Shown piece after piece: positions 42,552 through 50,985 of a stretch of DNA of 64,000 nt (the stretch's first letter is position 1; the number at the start of each line of letters is the position of its first letter). The position numbers and the translations under genes are program-made. A model generated the notes under the pieces. It searched no databases and was not told where the DNA came from. It was given only the letters and a program-made list of their open reading frames with translations. The DNA is from Nonomuraea indica (GTDB lineage: Bacteria; Actinomycetota; Actinomycetes; Streptosporangiales; Streptosporangiaceae): the NCBI RefSeq assembly GCF_002850745.1, contig NZ_KZ559467.1:1-64000 (forward strand). Direction: 5' to 3'.

Positions 42552-43961
42552 GTGGACCGTCGTCGCTTCCTCGTCACCACCGCCGTGGCCGGCATCGCCG
42601 GCCCCTTCGCGGGCGTCGCCTGCGCCGGCCGTACGGGCGGCGCCAAGCCGGTGCCCGGTTACGGGCCGCCGCGCCCGGCGCGCGACCTGCGCGACGGCGA
42701 GGTCAGGCTGCACCTGCCCGACGGTTTCTCCTACCGGTCCTTCAGCGCCGTCGGCGACACCTTCTCCGACGGCTCGCCCGTGCCGGGGCGGCACGACGGG
42801 ATGGCCGCCTTCCCGGGCCCGCGTGACACCGTCCTCCTCGTGCGCAACCACGAGGTCAACGGTCCCGTCGGCGCGTTCGGCGACAGGGCCCGTGCCTACG
42901 ACGAGATGGCCGGCGGCGGCACGGCGACGCTCCAGGTGACCCGGCACGGCGAGGTGCTGGACAGCCGGCCGTCGCTCACCGGCACCATGCTCAACTGCTC
43001 CGGCGGCCCCATGCCGTGGAACGCCTGGTTGTCGTGCGAGGAGACCGTCAACGGACCCGACGTGGGCGACGACGCCACCGGCGGCGACAACTCCAGGCTC
43101 ACCCGCCGGCACGGCTACGTCTTCGAGGTGCCGGTCCGCGGCACCGCCACCGCCAGGCCCGTCAAGGCCGCGGGCCGGTTCGCGCACGAGTCGGCCGCCT
43201 TCGACCCGGCGTCGGGCGCGCTCTACCTCACCGAGGACTGCTACAAGTTCCCGTCCGGCTTCTACCGCTACCTGCCGCCCCGGCACCCCCTCAGGGCCGG
43301 CCGGCTCCTCGACGGAGGCCGGCTGCAGATGCTCGCCGTCGAGGGCTCGCCCCGTGAGGACCTGTCCGCCGGGCAGCGCCCCGGCGCCGCCTACCGTACG
43401 ACCTGGGTGGACATCGACGACCCCGACCCCCGTTTCACCGGCCGGCCCGCCAACGACGAGGCCGTCCAGGCGGTCGGCCGGCAGGGCCGGGCCGCCGGGG
43501 CCGCGATCTTCGCGCGGCTGGAGGGCGCCGTCTTCCACCAGGGCACCGTCTACTTCGTCTCCACCCAGGGCGGCGCCGCCTCACCCGGCGACCCGCCGCC
43601 CGGGGGATTCGGCGACGGCCGGGGCCAGGTGTGGGCGTACGAGACGTGGAGCGGGCGGCTCCGGCTCGTCTACGAGTCGCCCCGATCGGCGGTGCTCGAC
43701 CTGCCCGACAACGTGACGGTCAGCCCGCGGGGCACGCTCGTGCTCTGCGAGGACGGCGACGGCGCCAACCACCTGCGCGGCCTCACCAGGCGCGGCGAGA
43801 TCTTCGACTTCTGCCGGCTGGCCCCCGTCCCGGGCGACCCGGGCGCGGAGTTCGCCGGCACGACGTTCGGTCCGGGCGGCCACACCCTCTACGTCAACGT
43901 CCAGTCCACGCGCGGCGCGTCGTTCGCCATCTGGGGGCCGTGGCAGCGCGGCGCGTTCTGA
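42552..43961 (+). CDS. PhoX/DUF839-family Tat-exported protein
   Basis: GTG 42552 has GGAGG 6 nt upstream and gives 469 aa. The N-terminus MDRRRFLVTTAVAGIAGPFAGVACAG is a twin-arginine signal (RRRFL); a cysteine near the cleavage site makes a lipid anchor possible, though the lipobox is weak. The body matches the DUF839/PhoX beta-propeller type: LLVRNHEVNGPVG, NCSGGPMPWNAWLSCEET, LYLTEDCYKFPSGFYRYL, DNVTVSPRGTLVLCEDGDG, TFGPGGHTLYVNVQ. PhoX proteins are often Ca/Fe phosphatases, but many DUF839 members are uncharacterised, so the enzyme activity is inferred. Confidence 0.88.
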   Translation: MDRRRFLVTTAVAGIAGPFAGVACAGRTGGAKPVPGYGPPRPARDLRDGEVRLHLPDGFSYRSFSAVGDTFSDGSPVPGRHDGMAAFPGPRDTVLLVRNHEVNGPVGAFGDRARAYDEMAGGGTATLQVTRHGEVLDSRPSLTGTMLNCSGGPMPWNAWLSCEETVNGPDVGDDATGGDNSRLTRRHGYVFEVPVRGTATARPVKAAGRFAHESAAFDPASGALYLTEDCYKFPSGFYRYLPPRHPLRAGRLLDGGRLQMLAVEGSPREDLSAGQRPGAAYRTTWVDIDDPDPRFTGRPANDEAVQAVGRQGRAAGAAIFARLEGAVFHQGTVYFVSTQGGAASPGDPPPGGFGDGRGQVWAYETWSGRLRLVYESPRSAVLDLPDNVTVSPRGTLVLCEDGDGANHLRGLTRRGEIFDFCRLAPVPGDPGAEFAGTTFGPGGHTLYVNVQSTRGASFAIWGPWQRGAF

Positions 43962-43984
43962 CCGCCCGCCGTTAGCCTGGGGGG

Positions 43985-44335
43985 ATGATCCTGGGCATCG
44001 GGGTGGACGTGGTGGACATCCGGCGGCTGGAGGAGGCGCTGCGGCGCACCCCGAGCCTGCGCGCGAGGCTGTTCACCGAGGGGGAGCGCGACCTGCCCGC
44101 GCACTCGCTGGCCGCCAGGTTCGCCGCCAAGGAGGCGGTGGCCAAGGCCCTGGGCGGCCCCAGGGGCGTGACCCACCTGGAGGCCGAGGTGCGCCGGAAG
44201 GAGAGCGGCCGCCCCGAGCTGCACATCACCGGCAGGGCCGCCGAGGTGGCCTACGAGCTGGGGGTCAAGCGCTGGCACCTGTCTCTCAGCCACGACGGGG
44301 GCGTCGCCGTGGCCTACGTGATCGCCGAGGGATAG
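43985..44335 (+). CDS. acpS: Holo-[acyl-carrier-protein] synthase
   Basis: AcpS transfers 4'-phosphopantetheine from CoA to acyl carrier protein. The 116-aa product has GIGVDVVDIRR with D8, and FAAKEAVAKAL with E50, the magnesium-binding pair, then HLSLSHDGGVAVAYV. Length is standard for the short AcpS type. GGGGG precedes the ATG, and a TAGCCT hexamer lies 5 nt before it, so both initiation modes are possible. nnr follows after 10 nt. Confidence 0.96.
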   Translation: MILGIGVDVVDIRRLEEALRRTPSLRARLFTEGERDLPAHSLAARFAAKEAVAKALGGPRGVTHLEAEVRRKESGRPELHITGRAAEVAYELGVKRWHLSLSHDGGVAVAYVIAEG

Positions 44336-44345
44336 CTTCGGACCC

Positions 44346-45803
44346 ATGCGCACCGCCTACACCGCCGACCAGATCCGCGCAGCCGAGCACGCGCTGATGG
44401 CGCGGCTGCCCGAGGGCACGCTGATGCTGCGCGCCGCCGCCGGGCTCGCCGCCGTCTGCGCCACCGCCCTGGGCAGGGTGTACGGCAGCCGCGTCGTGCT
44501 GCTCGTCGGCAGCGGCGACAACGGCGGTGACGCCCTGTACGCCGGGGCCCTGCTCGCCAGGCGGGGGGCCAGGGTGGAGGCCGTGCTCGCCGGGTCCAGA
44601 ACCCACGAGCGCGGGCTGCGGGCCTACCTGCTGGCCGGCGGGCGGGTCGCGGGAGGCGCCGCCGCCACGGCCGTCGAACGGGCCGACCTGGTGGTCGACG
44701 GGCTCGTCGGCATCGGCGCGACCGGCGCGCTGCGCGCGCCCTACGACGAGCTGGCCCTGGCCGCCAACGCCGCCCCGGCGCTCACCGTCGCGGTGGACGT
44801 GCCGAGCGGCGTGGACGCGAGCAGCGGCCGGGTCGCGGGAGCGGCCGTAGAGGCGCAGATCACCGTGACCATGGGCGCGGCCAAGACCGGGCTGCTCGTC
44901 GATCCCGGCGCCGCCCGCGCGGGCACGGTGGAGCTGGTCGACATCGGGCTCGGGCCCCACCTGCCCGGCCCCGACGTGGTGGCGCTGACCGGCGCCGACG
45001 TGGCGGAGCTGCTGCCGCGACCGGGCAAGGAGTCCGACAAGTACCGCAGGGGCGTCGTCGGCGTCGCCGCCGGCAGCGACCTCTACACGGGGGCCGCCGT
45101 GCTCGCCGTGGGCGGCGCGCTGCGGGCCGGCGCCGGCATGGTCCGCTACGCCGGGCAGCACGCGCCCGTCACCCAGGTCCGCACCCACTGGCCCGAGGCG
45201 GTCGTCACCGAGCTGTCGCGGCCCGGCGTCGAGGAGGTCGGCCGGGTCCAGGCGTGGGTGCTGGGCCCCGGCCTCGGCACGGGCGAGTGGGCCCGCGAGC
45301 TGGCCGCCTCGGTGCTGGCGAGCGACGTGCCCGTGCTGGTCGACGCCGACGCGCTCACCCTCGTCTCCCACGACCCCTCGCTGCTGCGCCGCGCCGCGCC
45401 CGTGCTGGTCACCCCGCACGCGGGCGAGCTGTCGCGGCTGACCGGGGCCGCCCGCGACGAGATCGAGGCGGCCCGGCTGGAGCATGCCCGCGCGGCGGCC
45501 GCCGAGCTGGGCGTGACCGTCCTGCTCAAGGGCTCGACCACCCTGGTCGCCGCGGCCGGCCGGCCGGTGCGGGTCAACGCCACCGGCACCTCTTGGCTGG
45601 CCACCGGCGGCACCGGCGACGTGCTGGCCGGGGTCGCCGGGGCGCTGCTCGCCCAGGGGCTCGACTGCTACGACGCCGCCTCCTGCGCCGCCCACCTGCA
45701 CGGCCTGGCCGGCCGGATCGCCGCCGAGGGGGCGCCGCTGGCCGCCGGCGACGTGGCCGCGGCCGTGCCCGAGGCCGTCCGGCGGGTGCACGACGGGCGG
45801 TGA
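44346..45803 (+). CDS. nnr: Bifunctional NAD(P)H-hydrate epimerase/dehydratase
   Basis: This enzyme repairs damaged NAD(P)H hydrates. The 485-aa fusion has an N-terminal YjeF_N epimerase (about 1-210; VGSGDNGGDALYAGALLARRGARV and DVPSGVDASSGRV). A C-terminal ribokinase-like ADP-dependent dehydratase (about 225-480) has VLLKGSTTLVAAAGRPVRVNATGTSWLATGGTGDVLAGVAGALLAQG with the catalytic TGGTGDVL. TAGCTT lies 7 nt before the ATG with no ribosome binding site. acpS-nnr-alr is the usual actinobacterial order. Confidence 0.95.
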   Translation: MRTAYTADQIRAAEHALMARLPEGTLMLRAAAGLAAVCATALGRVYGSRVVLLVGSGDNGGDALYAGALLARRGARVEAVLAGSRTHERGLRAYLLAGGRVAGGAAATAVERADLVVDGLVGIGATGALRAPYDELALAANAAPALTVAVDVPSGVDASSGRVAGAAVEAQITVTMGAAKTGLLVDPGAARAGTVELVDIGLGPHLPGPDVVALTGADVAELLPRPGKESDKYRRGVVGVAAGSDLYTGAAVLAVGGALRAGAGMVRYAGQHAPVTQVRTHWPEAVVTELSRPGVEEVGRVQAWVLGPGLGTGEWARELAASVLASDVPVLVDADALTLVSHDPSLLRRAAPVLVTPHAGELSRLTGAARDEIEAARLEHARAAAAELGVTVLLKGSTTLVAAAGRPVRVNATGTSWLATGGTGDVLAGVAGALLAQGLDCYDAASCAAHLHGLAGRIAAEGAPLAAGDVAAAVPEAVRRVHDGR

Positions 45804-45862
45804 ACCCGAAACCCTGCTCGGCGGCCCGAGTCACCTGCCAAAATGAGGAGATGGATTTCCGG

Positions 45863-46981
45863 ATGGCGACGCCCGCGACCGCGCGGGTCGACCTCGCCGC
45901 GATCAGGCACAACGTGGCGCTGCTCGGCGAACGGGCCGGCGGCGCCGAGGTGATGGGCGTGGTCAAGGCCGACGCCTACGGCCACGGCCTGGTGCCCACC
46001 TCCGAGGCCGTCCTGGAGGGCGGGGCGAGCCGGCTCGGCACGGCCTACATCAGGGAGGCGCTGGCACTGCGCGAGGGCGGCGTCACGGCGCCGCTGCTGT
46101 CATGGATCATCGGCCCCGGCGAGCCGATCGACGAGGCGCTGGAGGCCGGCGTCGAGCTGTCGGCGGCGGACGTGCCGCTGCTCGACGAGATCGCGGCGGC
46201 GGCCCGGCGCACCGGGCGCGCGGCCCGCGCGCACCTGGAGGCCGACACCGGCATGAGCCGGGGCGGCGCGCCGCTCGCCGCCTGGCCCGCGCTGCTGGCC
46301 AGGGCCGCCGCGCTGCACGCCGAGGGCGCCGTCGAGATCGTCGGGCTCTGGTCCCACTTCGCCTGCGCCGACATCCCCGGCCATCCCTCGATCGAGGCTC
46401 AGCTCGACGCGTTCGAGACGGCGCTCCGGCTGGCCGAGAAGGAGGGCGTCGCCGGCTCCCACGTCATCCGGCACCTGGCCAACTCCGCCGCCGTCATGAC
46501 CCTGCCGCGCGCCCGCTACGACATGGTGCGTACGGGCATCGCCATGTACGGCCTGAGCCCCATCCCCGAGCTGGGCGACTTCGGGCTGCGGCAGGCGATG
46601 ACGCTCACCGCGCGCATCGCGCTGGCCAAGCGGGTGCCCGCCGGCTCGGGCGTCTCCTACGGCCACCTGCACGTCACCGACCGCGAGACCACGCTGGGCC
46701 TGGTCCCGATCGGCTACGCCGACGGCATCCTGCGCCACGCGACCGGGCGGGCCGAGGTGTGGGCGGGCGGGCGGCGCCGGCCGGTCACCGGGCGGGTGTG
46801 CATGGACCAGTTCATGATCGACATGGGTGACGACCCGCTGGCGGCGGGCGACGAGGTCGTGCTCTTCGGCCCAGGCGAGGAGGGCGAGCCGACCGCGCAG
46901 GAGTGGGCGGATAACCTCGGCACCATCACGCATGAGATCGTGACCAGGATCGGTTCGCGGGTTCCGCGCGTTCACGGGTAA
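45863..46981 (+). CDS. alr: Alanine racemase
   Basis: This PLP enzyme makes D-alanine for peptidoglycan. Family sequence starts ATARVDLAAIRHNVALL. ATG 45863 gives 372 aa. An ATG four codons earlier (45851) directly abuts AGGAG with no spacer and is less likely, but it cannot be excluded. The PLP lysine is K35 in VVKADAYGHG. The second-domain motifs SGVSYGHLHV (catalytic tyrosine) and RVCMDQFMIDMG are intact. It lies in the nnr-alr-hydrolase-tsaE run. Confidence 0.94.
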   Translation: MATPATARVDLAAIRHNVALLGERAGGAEVMGVVKADAYGHGLVPTSEAVLEGGASRLGTAYIREALALREGGVTAPLLSWIIGPGEPIDEALEAGVELSAADVPLLDEIAAAARRTGRAARAHLEADTGMSRGGAPLAAWPALLARAAALHAEGAVEIVGLWSHFACADIPGHPSIEAQLDAFETALRLAEKEGVAGSHVIRHLANSAAVMTLPRARYDMVRTGIAMYGLSPIPELGDFGLRQAMTLTARIALAKRVPAGSGVSYGHLHVTDRETTLGLVPIGYADGILRHATGRAEVWAGGRRRPVTGRVCMDQFMIDMGDDPLAAGDEVVLFGPGEEGEPTAQEWADNLGTITHEIVTRIGSRVPRVHG

Positions 46982-47047
46982 AGCCGTTCGCGGGCAGGGG
47001 CCCCGGGTGGCGGAACGGGCGTGGGCATGAGCGGAGAAGGGTCGGAC

Positions 47048-48103
47048 ATGACGACAACACGGCGCAGGTTCGGCATCGCCGGCGCCATCGTCGGCGCCGC
47101 GTCGGCGGGCGTCGCGGCGGCGGCGCTGGCCAAGCGTTACGCGGTGGGCCGGATCAGGCTGCGCCCCGACGCCGACGCGGACGAGCCGTTCGGCGAGCTG
47201 CGCGGCAGGAGCAGCACGTTCACCACCTCCGACGGCGTGGAGCTCAACGTCGAGCTCGACGGCCCCGACGACGCCCCGCTGACGGTCGTGTTCTGCCACG
47301 GCTACTGCCTGAGCCTGGAGTCTTGGCACTTCCAGCGCAAGGACCTGCGCGAGGAGCACCGCCTGCTGCTGTGGGACCAGCGCTCGCACGGCCGCTCGCA
47401 GCGCGCCGGGGCCGACGACAGCACGATCGACCGGCTGGGCGAGGACCTGGCCGAGGTGATCGAGACGTTCGTGCCGGGGCCGTGCGTGCTGGTCGGCCAC
47501 TCCATGGGCGGGATGACGATCATGGCGCTGGCCGACCGCCGTCCCGAGCTGTTCGGCGACCGGATCAAGGGCGTGGCGCTCATCGGCACCTCGGCGGGCC
47601 GGCTCGCCGAGATCACCCTCGGCCTGCCCGCGCTGGTGTCGAAGGTGGTGCACAAGATCGCCCCGACGACGGTCTCGATGCTGGGCCGCAGGGGCGCGCT
47701 GGTCGACCGCACCCGCCACGCGGGCAGCGACATCGCCTTCCTCATCACCCGCTACATGGGCTTCGGCGACTCCAAGAACGTCAGCCCGACGCTGGTCGAC
47801 TTCGCCGAGTCGATGATCAGGGCGACCCCGACCGAGGTGGTCGCCGACTTCTACCCGGCGCTGATGAACCACGACAAGCTGTCGGCCCTGCACGTGCTCG
47901 ACCCGGTGCCGACCGCCATCATCGTGGGCGACAAGGACTGGCTGACCCCGCCCGACCACAGCAGGGCCATGGCGGCCGCGCTGCCCAAGGCGCAGCTCAC
48001 CGAGGTGCCCGACACCTCCCACCTGATCCAGCTGGAGCGTCCCGGGGTGATCAACGACGCGCTGCGCGACCTGGTCAAGCGAGCGATGGGAGAGGAACGA
48101 TGA
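47048..48103 (+). CDS. Alpha/beta hydrolase with N-terminal anchor
   Basis: ATG 47048 has GGAGAAGGG 6 nt upstream, giving 351 aa. The N-terminus TTRRRFGIAGAIVGAASAGVAAAALA is a membrane anchor or Tat-like signal. The fold has HG in VFCHGYCLSLESW, the nucleophile S152 in GHSMGG, D297 in GDKDWLTP and H325 in TSHLIQLERP. Substrate unknown. A hydrolase between alr and tsaE is conserved in many actinomycetes. Its stop overlaps the tsaE start by 4 nt (ATGA). Confidence 0.9.
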   Translation: MTTTRRRFGIAGAIVGAASAGVAAAALAKRYAVGRIRLRPDADADEPFGELRGRSSTFTTSDGVELNVELDGPDDAPLTVVFCHGYCLSLESWHFQRKDLREEHRLLLWDQRSHGRSQRAGADDSTIDRLGEDLAEVIETFVPGPCVLVGHSMGGMTIMALADRRPELFGDRIKGVALIGTSAGRLAEITLGLPALVSKVVHKIAPTTVSMLGRRGALVDRTRHAGSDIAFLITRYMGFGDSKNVSPTLVDFAESMIRATPTEVVADFYPALMNHDKLSALHVLDPVPTAIIVGDKDWLTPPDHSRAMAAALPKAQLTEVPDTSHLIQLERPGVINDALRDLVKRAMGEER

Positions 48104-48567
48104 CCGCCGAACGGCTGCCCACGGCCGAGGACATGCGCGCCTACGGGACCCGCCTGGCGGCCCGGCTGCGCCCCGGTGACCTGGTCGTCCTGTCCGGAGC
48201 CCTCGGGGCGGGCAAGACCACCCTCGTGCAGGGCATCGCCGAGGGGCTCAAGGTGCGTGGGCCCATCACCTCGCCCACGTTCGTCATCGCCCGGGTGCAT
48301 CCGTCGCTGCGCCAGGGCCCTCCGCTGGTCCACGTGGACGCCTACCGGCTGGGCGGCGACCTGGAGGTGGACGACCTCGACCTCGACGCCTCCCTGGAGG
48401 AGTCGGTCACGGTCGTCGAGTGGGGCGAAGGCCTGGTCGAGGGACTGTCGGAGGACCGGCTGGAGATCCACATCGACCGCGAGGCCGGCGACGACGCCCG
48501 CGTGGTGACCGTGCGCGGGGTCGGGGCCCGCTGGGCCGACACGCCGCCTGATCGCGGACAAGAGTAA
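48100..48567 (+). CDS. tsaE: tRNA t6A biosynthesis ATPase TsaE
   Basis: TsaE is the ATPase partner of TsaB-TsaD in making t6A at position 37 of ANN-decoding tRNAs. ATG 48100 overlaps the hydrolase stop; 155 aa. Walker A is GALGAGKTT at 33-41, followed by SPTFVIARVHP, HVDAYRLGG and VTVVEWGEGL, all family motifs. TsaB and TsaD are encoded about 2.4 kb downstream on the same strand. Confidence 0.96.
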   Translation: MTAERLPTAEDMRAYGTRLAARLRPGDLVVLSGALGAGKTTLVQGIAEGLKVRGPITSPTFVIARVHPSLRQGPPLVHVDAYRLGGDLEVDDLDLDASLEESVTVVEWGEGLVEGLSEDRLEIHIDREAGDDARVVTVRGVGARWADTPPDRGQE

Positions 48568-48649
48568 AGTCCCCACCTTCGCCGGTTGACGCTGTCACCC
48601 TGGACGTATCCCGCCAAAGTCAAAAACATGATCGTTGGCTGTGGATTCC

Positions 48650-48703
48650 CCCAGATTTTCTGGGTATCAGGAGGGAAAGCATCCCCAACCATGGCGGATG
48701 CTT
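48650..48703 (+). promoter_or_regulatory. Structured leader before the sortase-linked lipoprotein
   Basis: Two hairpins lie in sequence: CCCAGA-TTT-TCTGGG (48650-48664) and AAGCATCC...GGATGCTT (48677-48703). The loop and 3' arm of the second hold a five-codon ORF, MADAW, at 48691-48708. AGGAGGG at 48669-48675 lies between the stems. It could regulate translation; no known riboswitch was recognised. Confidence 0.4.
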
Positions 48704-48733
48704 GGTGAAAGTCAGGCGAAGTGGGGTGCGCTG

Positions 48734-49423
48734 GTGCTCAGTGTCAGACTCAGGGCCGGACGAGTCGCGTGCGCGGGAGCCATCCTCATGCTCGGCGCGC
48801 TGGGCTGCTCGGCGGAGGCCTCGCCGAGCCCGTCACCCTCGGGCACCGCCACGACCACCACCACGGCCACCGCCACCACGACGGCCACGGCCACCGGAAA
48901 GCCGGTGCCCACGGCGACGGCGACCCGGGCGGCCATCAACGTGCGGCTCAACCCCGACCGCGTCCCCGCCGGTGAGACGTCCACGGTGTGGATCCTGGCC
49001 AACTGCCCCGTCCCCTCCGGCGGCCCGGCGCACACCGGCACCGCCACCTCCCGCGCGTTCCTGTCCGGCGTCACGCTCGACCCCGCGCCGACCTCGTCGG
49101 CCTCGCCCGGCTCCACCGCCGCGCCGGTCACCCCGTGGGTGCGCGGCGAGGCCCAGGTGTCCGGCACGGTCGCGCGCGGCTCGTACCGGGTGGACGTCAA
49201 GTGCGACGGCACCAACGACGTCGGCCGGGCCACGCTGCGCGTCACCCGGCCGGACCCGCTGCCCAGCGACGTGCCCACCAAGGCGCCCCGCGCGGGCGGC
49301 GGCGGCACGTTCGCCCAGGACGTCCAGGAGGACTCGTCGCTGCCGCTCGCCCCGGCCGGGGTGGTGCTCGGCCTCGCCCTCGTCGGCGTCGCGATCGTGC
49401 TCAGGCGCCGCGGCCGGGCCTGA
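48734..49423 (+). CDS. Putative secreted lipoprotein with C-terminal sorting-like tail
   Basis: I chose GTG 48734, which gives a good signal peptide (MLSVRLRAGRVACAGAILMLGALGC; C25 could be lipidated) and 229 aa. The start is uncertain because no ribosome binding site is well placed. A Thr/Ala/Pro-rich linker follows, then an Ig-like region (INVRLNPDRVPAGETSTVWILANCP...YRVDVKCDG) with two Cys. The C-terminus has LAPAG, a hydrophobic segment and RRRGRA, the layout of a cell-wall sorting signal close to the LAXTG type. The adjacent sortase gene starts 3 nt after its stop, so it is a candidate substrate. Confidence 0.7.
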   Translation: MLSVRLRAGRVACAGAILMLGALGCSAEASPSPSPSGTATTTTTATATTTATATGKPVPTATATRAAINVRLNPDRVPAGETSTVWILANCPVPSGGPAHTGTATSRAFLSGVTLDPAPTSSASPGSTAAPVTPWVRGEAQVSGTVARGSYRVDVKCDGTNDVGRATLRVTRPDPLPSDVPTKAPRAGGGGTFAQDVQEDSSLPLAPAGVVLGLALVGVAIVLRRRGRA

Positions 49424-49426
49424 GCC

Positions 49427-49960
49427 ATGGCGCGTACGGGACAGGTGGTGCTGGCGGGCGCCGCCACGGGGCTGGTGCTCGTCATGTTCGGCAAGATCGA
49501 GACCGCCGCGCCGCCGGCCGGGAAGGTCGTGCCGGAGAGCATCGACATCCCGTCGATCGACGTGGAGGCGCCGCTGATGAAGCTCGGCCGCACCGACGAC
49601 GGCGAGGTCGAGCTGCCGCCGTACGAGAAGCCGAAGATGGCCGGGTGGTACACCGGCAGCGCGGTGCCCGGCGACAAGGGCGCCTCGGTGATCGTCGGCC
49701 ACGTCGACACCAAGACCGCGCCCGCCGTCTTCTACAAGCTCAGGCAGGTGCGCAAGGGCGACCGCGTGAAGGTGGAGCGCAGCGACGGCAAGGTGGTCAC
49801 CTACAAGGTCGACGAGGTCGAGCAGGTGCACAAGGACCGCTTCCCGCTGCGCCGCGTCTACGTGGAGGACGGACTCAAGCTGGTCACCTGCGGCGGCCGG
49901 TTCGACCGGGCGAAGGGCGAGTACGTCGACAATGTGATCGTCTACGCCTCCCGCGTCTGA
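49427..49960 (+). CDS. Class F-like sortase
   Basis: The 177-aa product starts at ATG 49427. One hydrophobic segment at about 7-21 anchors it outside the membrane. The sortase fold has SIDVEAPLMKLG, the catalytic H92 in VIVGHVDT and C155 in LVTCGGRFDR, ending DNVIVYA. The TCGG...DNVIVYA pattern fits class F of actinobacteria. The third catalytic Arg cannot be assigned without alignment. It lies directly after the putative sorting-signal protein, which suggests a dedicated pair. Confidence 0.88.
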   Translation: MARTGQVVLAGAATGLVLVMFGKIETAAPPAGKVVPESIDIPSIDVEAPLMKLGRTDDGEVELPPYEKPKMAGWYTGSAVPGDKGASVIVGHVDTKTAPAVFYKLRQVRKGDRVKVERSDGKVVTYKVDEVEQVHKDRFPLRRVYVEDGLKLVTCGGRFDRAKGEYVDNVIVYASRV

Positions 49961-49992
49961 AAACCGGTTGAGCCCCACGGGACTATGGAGAC

Positions 49993-50943
49993 ATGACCGT
50001 GGACATGAGCGGGGACGGCGACCCGCACGGCCCACCCGCCTGCGGAGCCCGAGTCCCGTGGGAGCGGGTGCACTCTGACGCCCGCGCGGGCGTCGAGGAG
50101 TTCCTCGGCGCTCCCGTGGCCGAGGCCGTCACCCAGTCCGGCGGCTTCTCGCCCGCCGCCGCCGTACGGGTGCGCGCCGCGAACGGGCGGCGCGCGTTCG
50201 TCAAGGCCGTCGGCCCGGAGCCCAACGCCCGGGCGGTCGCCATCTACCGGGCCGAGGCGCGCATCGCCGCCGCGCTGCCTCCGTCGGCGCCCGCGCCGCG
50301 GCTGCTGACGAGCTTCGAGGCCGGGGGCTGGGTGGTGCTCGTCTTCGAGGACGTGGACGGCCGGCATCCGGCGACCCCCTGGCGGCGCGACGAGCTCGAC
50401 CTCGTCCTGGCGGCCGTGCGGCGGATGTCCGTCGAGCTCACCCCCGCTCCGGTGGCCGCGCCGGCCGTCGCCGAGGCGTTCGCGGAGTCGTTCACCGGCT
50501 GGCGGAGCCTGCTCGGCGAGGACACCACCGGCCTGGACCCGTGGGCGCTGCGTCACCTCGACGAGCTGGCCGGCCTGGAGTCCGGCTGGGCCGAGGCGGC
50601 CGCCGGCGACACGCTGCTGCACGCCGACCTGCGCGCCGACAACATCCTGCTCGCCGGCGGGCGCGTCCACGTGGTCGACTGGCCGTGGGCCTGCGTCGGC
50701 GCCTCCTGGTTCGACCTGGTGTGCATGCTGCCCTCGGTCGGCATGCAGGGCGGGCCGCCGCCGCACGAGCTGCTGCCCGACCCCGACCCGGCCGTCACCG
50801 CCGTCCTCGCCGCGCTCGCGGGCTACTTCGTGCGCCACGGCCGGCTGCCGGCGCCGCCGGGGCTGCCGACGCTGCGGCCGTTCCAGCGCGCCCAGGGCGT
50901 CGTGGCCCTCGACTGGCTGCGGCGGCGCACCGGCTGGGCCTGA
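49993..50943 (+). CDS. Aminoglycoside phosphotransferase-family kinase-like protein
   Basis: The 316-aa product has the APH/choline-kinase fold: the ATP-binding lysine region AFVKAVG (K71), the catalytic loop LLHADLRADNIL with D212, and the metal-binding VVDW with D229. ATG 49993 is 2 nt from GGAG; a second ATG at 50005 is an alternative start. Substrate is unknown. The family covers antibiotic kinases but also many small-molecule kinases, so resistance should not be assumed. It lies between the sortase and tsaB. Confidence 0.85.
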   Translation: MTVDMSGDGDPHGPPACGARVPWERVHSDARAGVEEFLGAPVAEAVTQSGGFSPAAAVRVRAANGRRAFVKAVGPEPNARAVAIYRAEARIAAALPPSAPAPRLLTSFEAGGWVVLVFEDVDGRHPATPWRRDELDLVLAAVRRMSVELTPAPVAAPAVAEAFAESFTGWRSLLGEDTTGLDPWALRHLDELAGLESGWAEAAAGDTLLHADLRADNILLAGGRVHVVDWPWACVGASWFDLVCMLPSVGMQGGPPPHELLPDPDPAVTAVLAALAGYFVRHGRLPAPPGLPTLRPFQRAQGVVALDWLRRRTGWA

Positions 50944-50985
50944 CCCGGCCTGGTAGGAGGCGCGTGGCGGGTAGGCTAATCAGTC

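Noticed and set aside
49993..50943. Antibiotic-resistance call for the APH-family gene
   Set aside because: Only the general kinase motifs are visible, and the locus is a conserved housekeeping neighbourhood, so aminoglycoside resistance is not supported.
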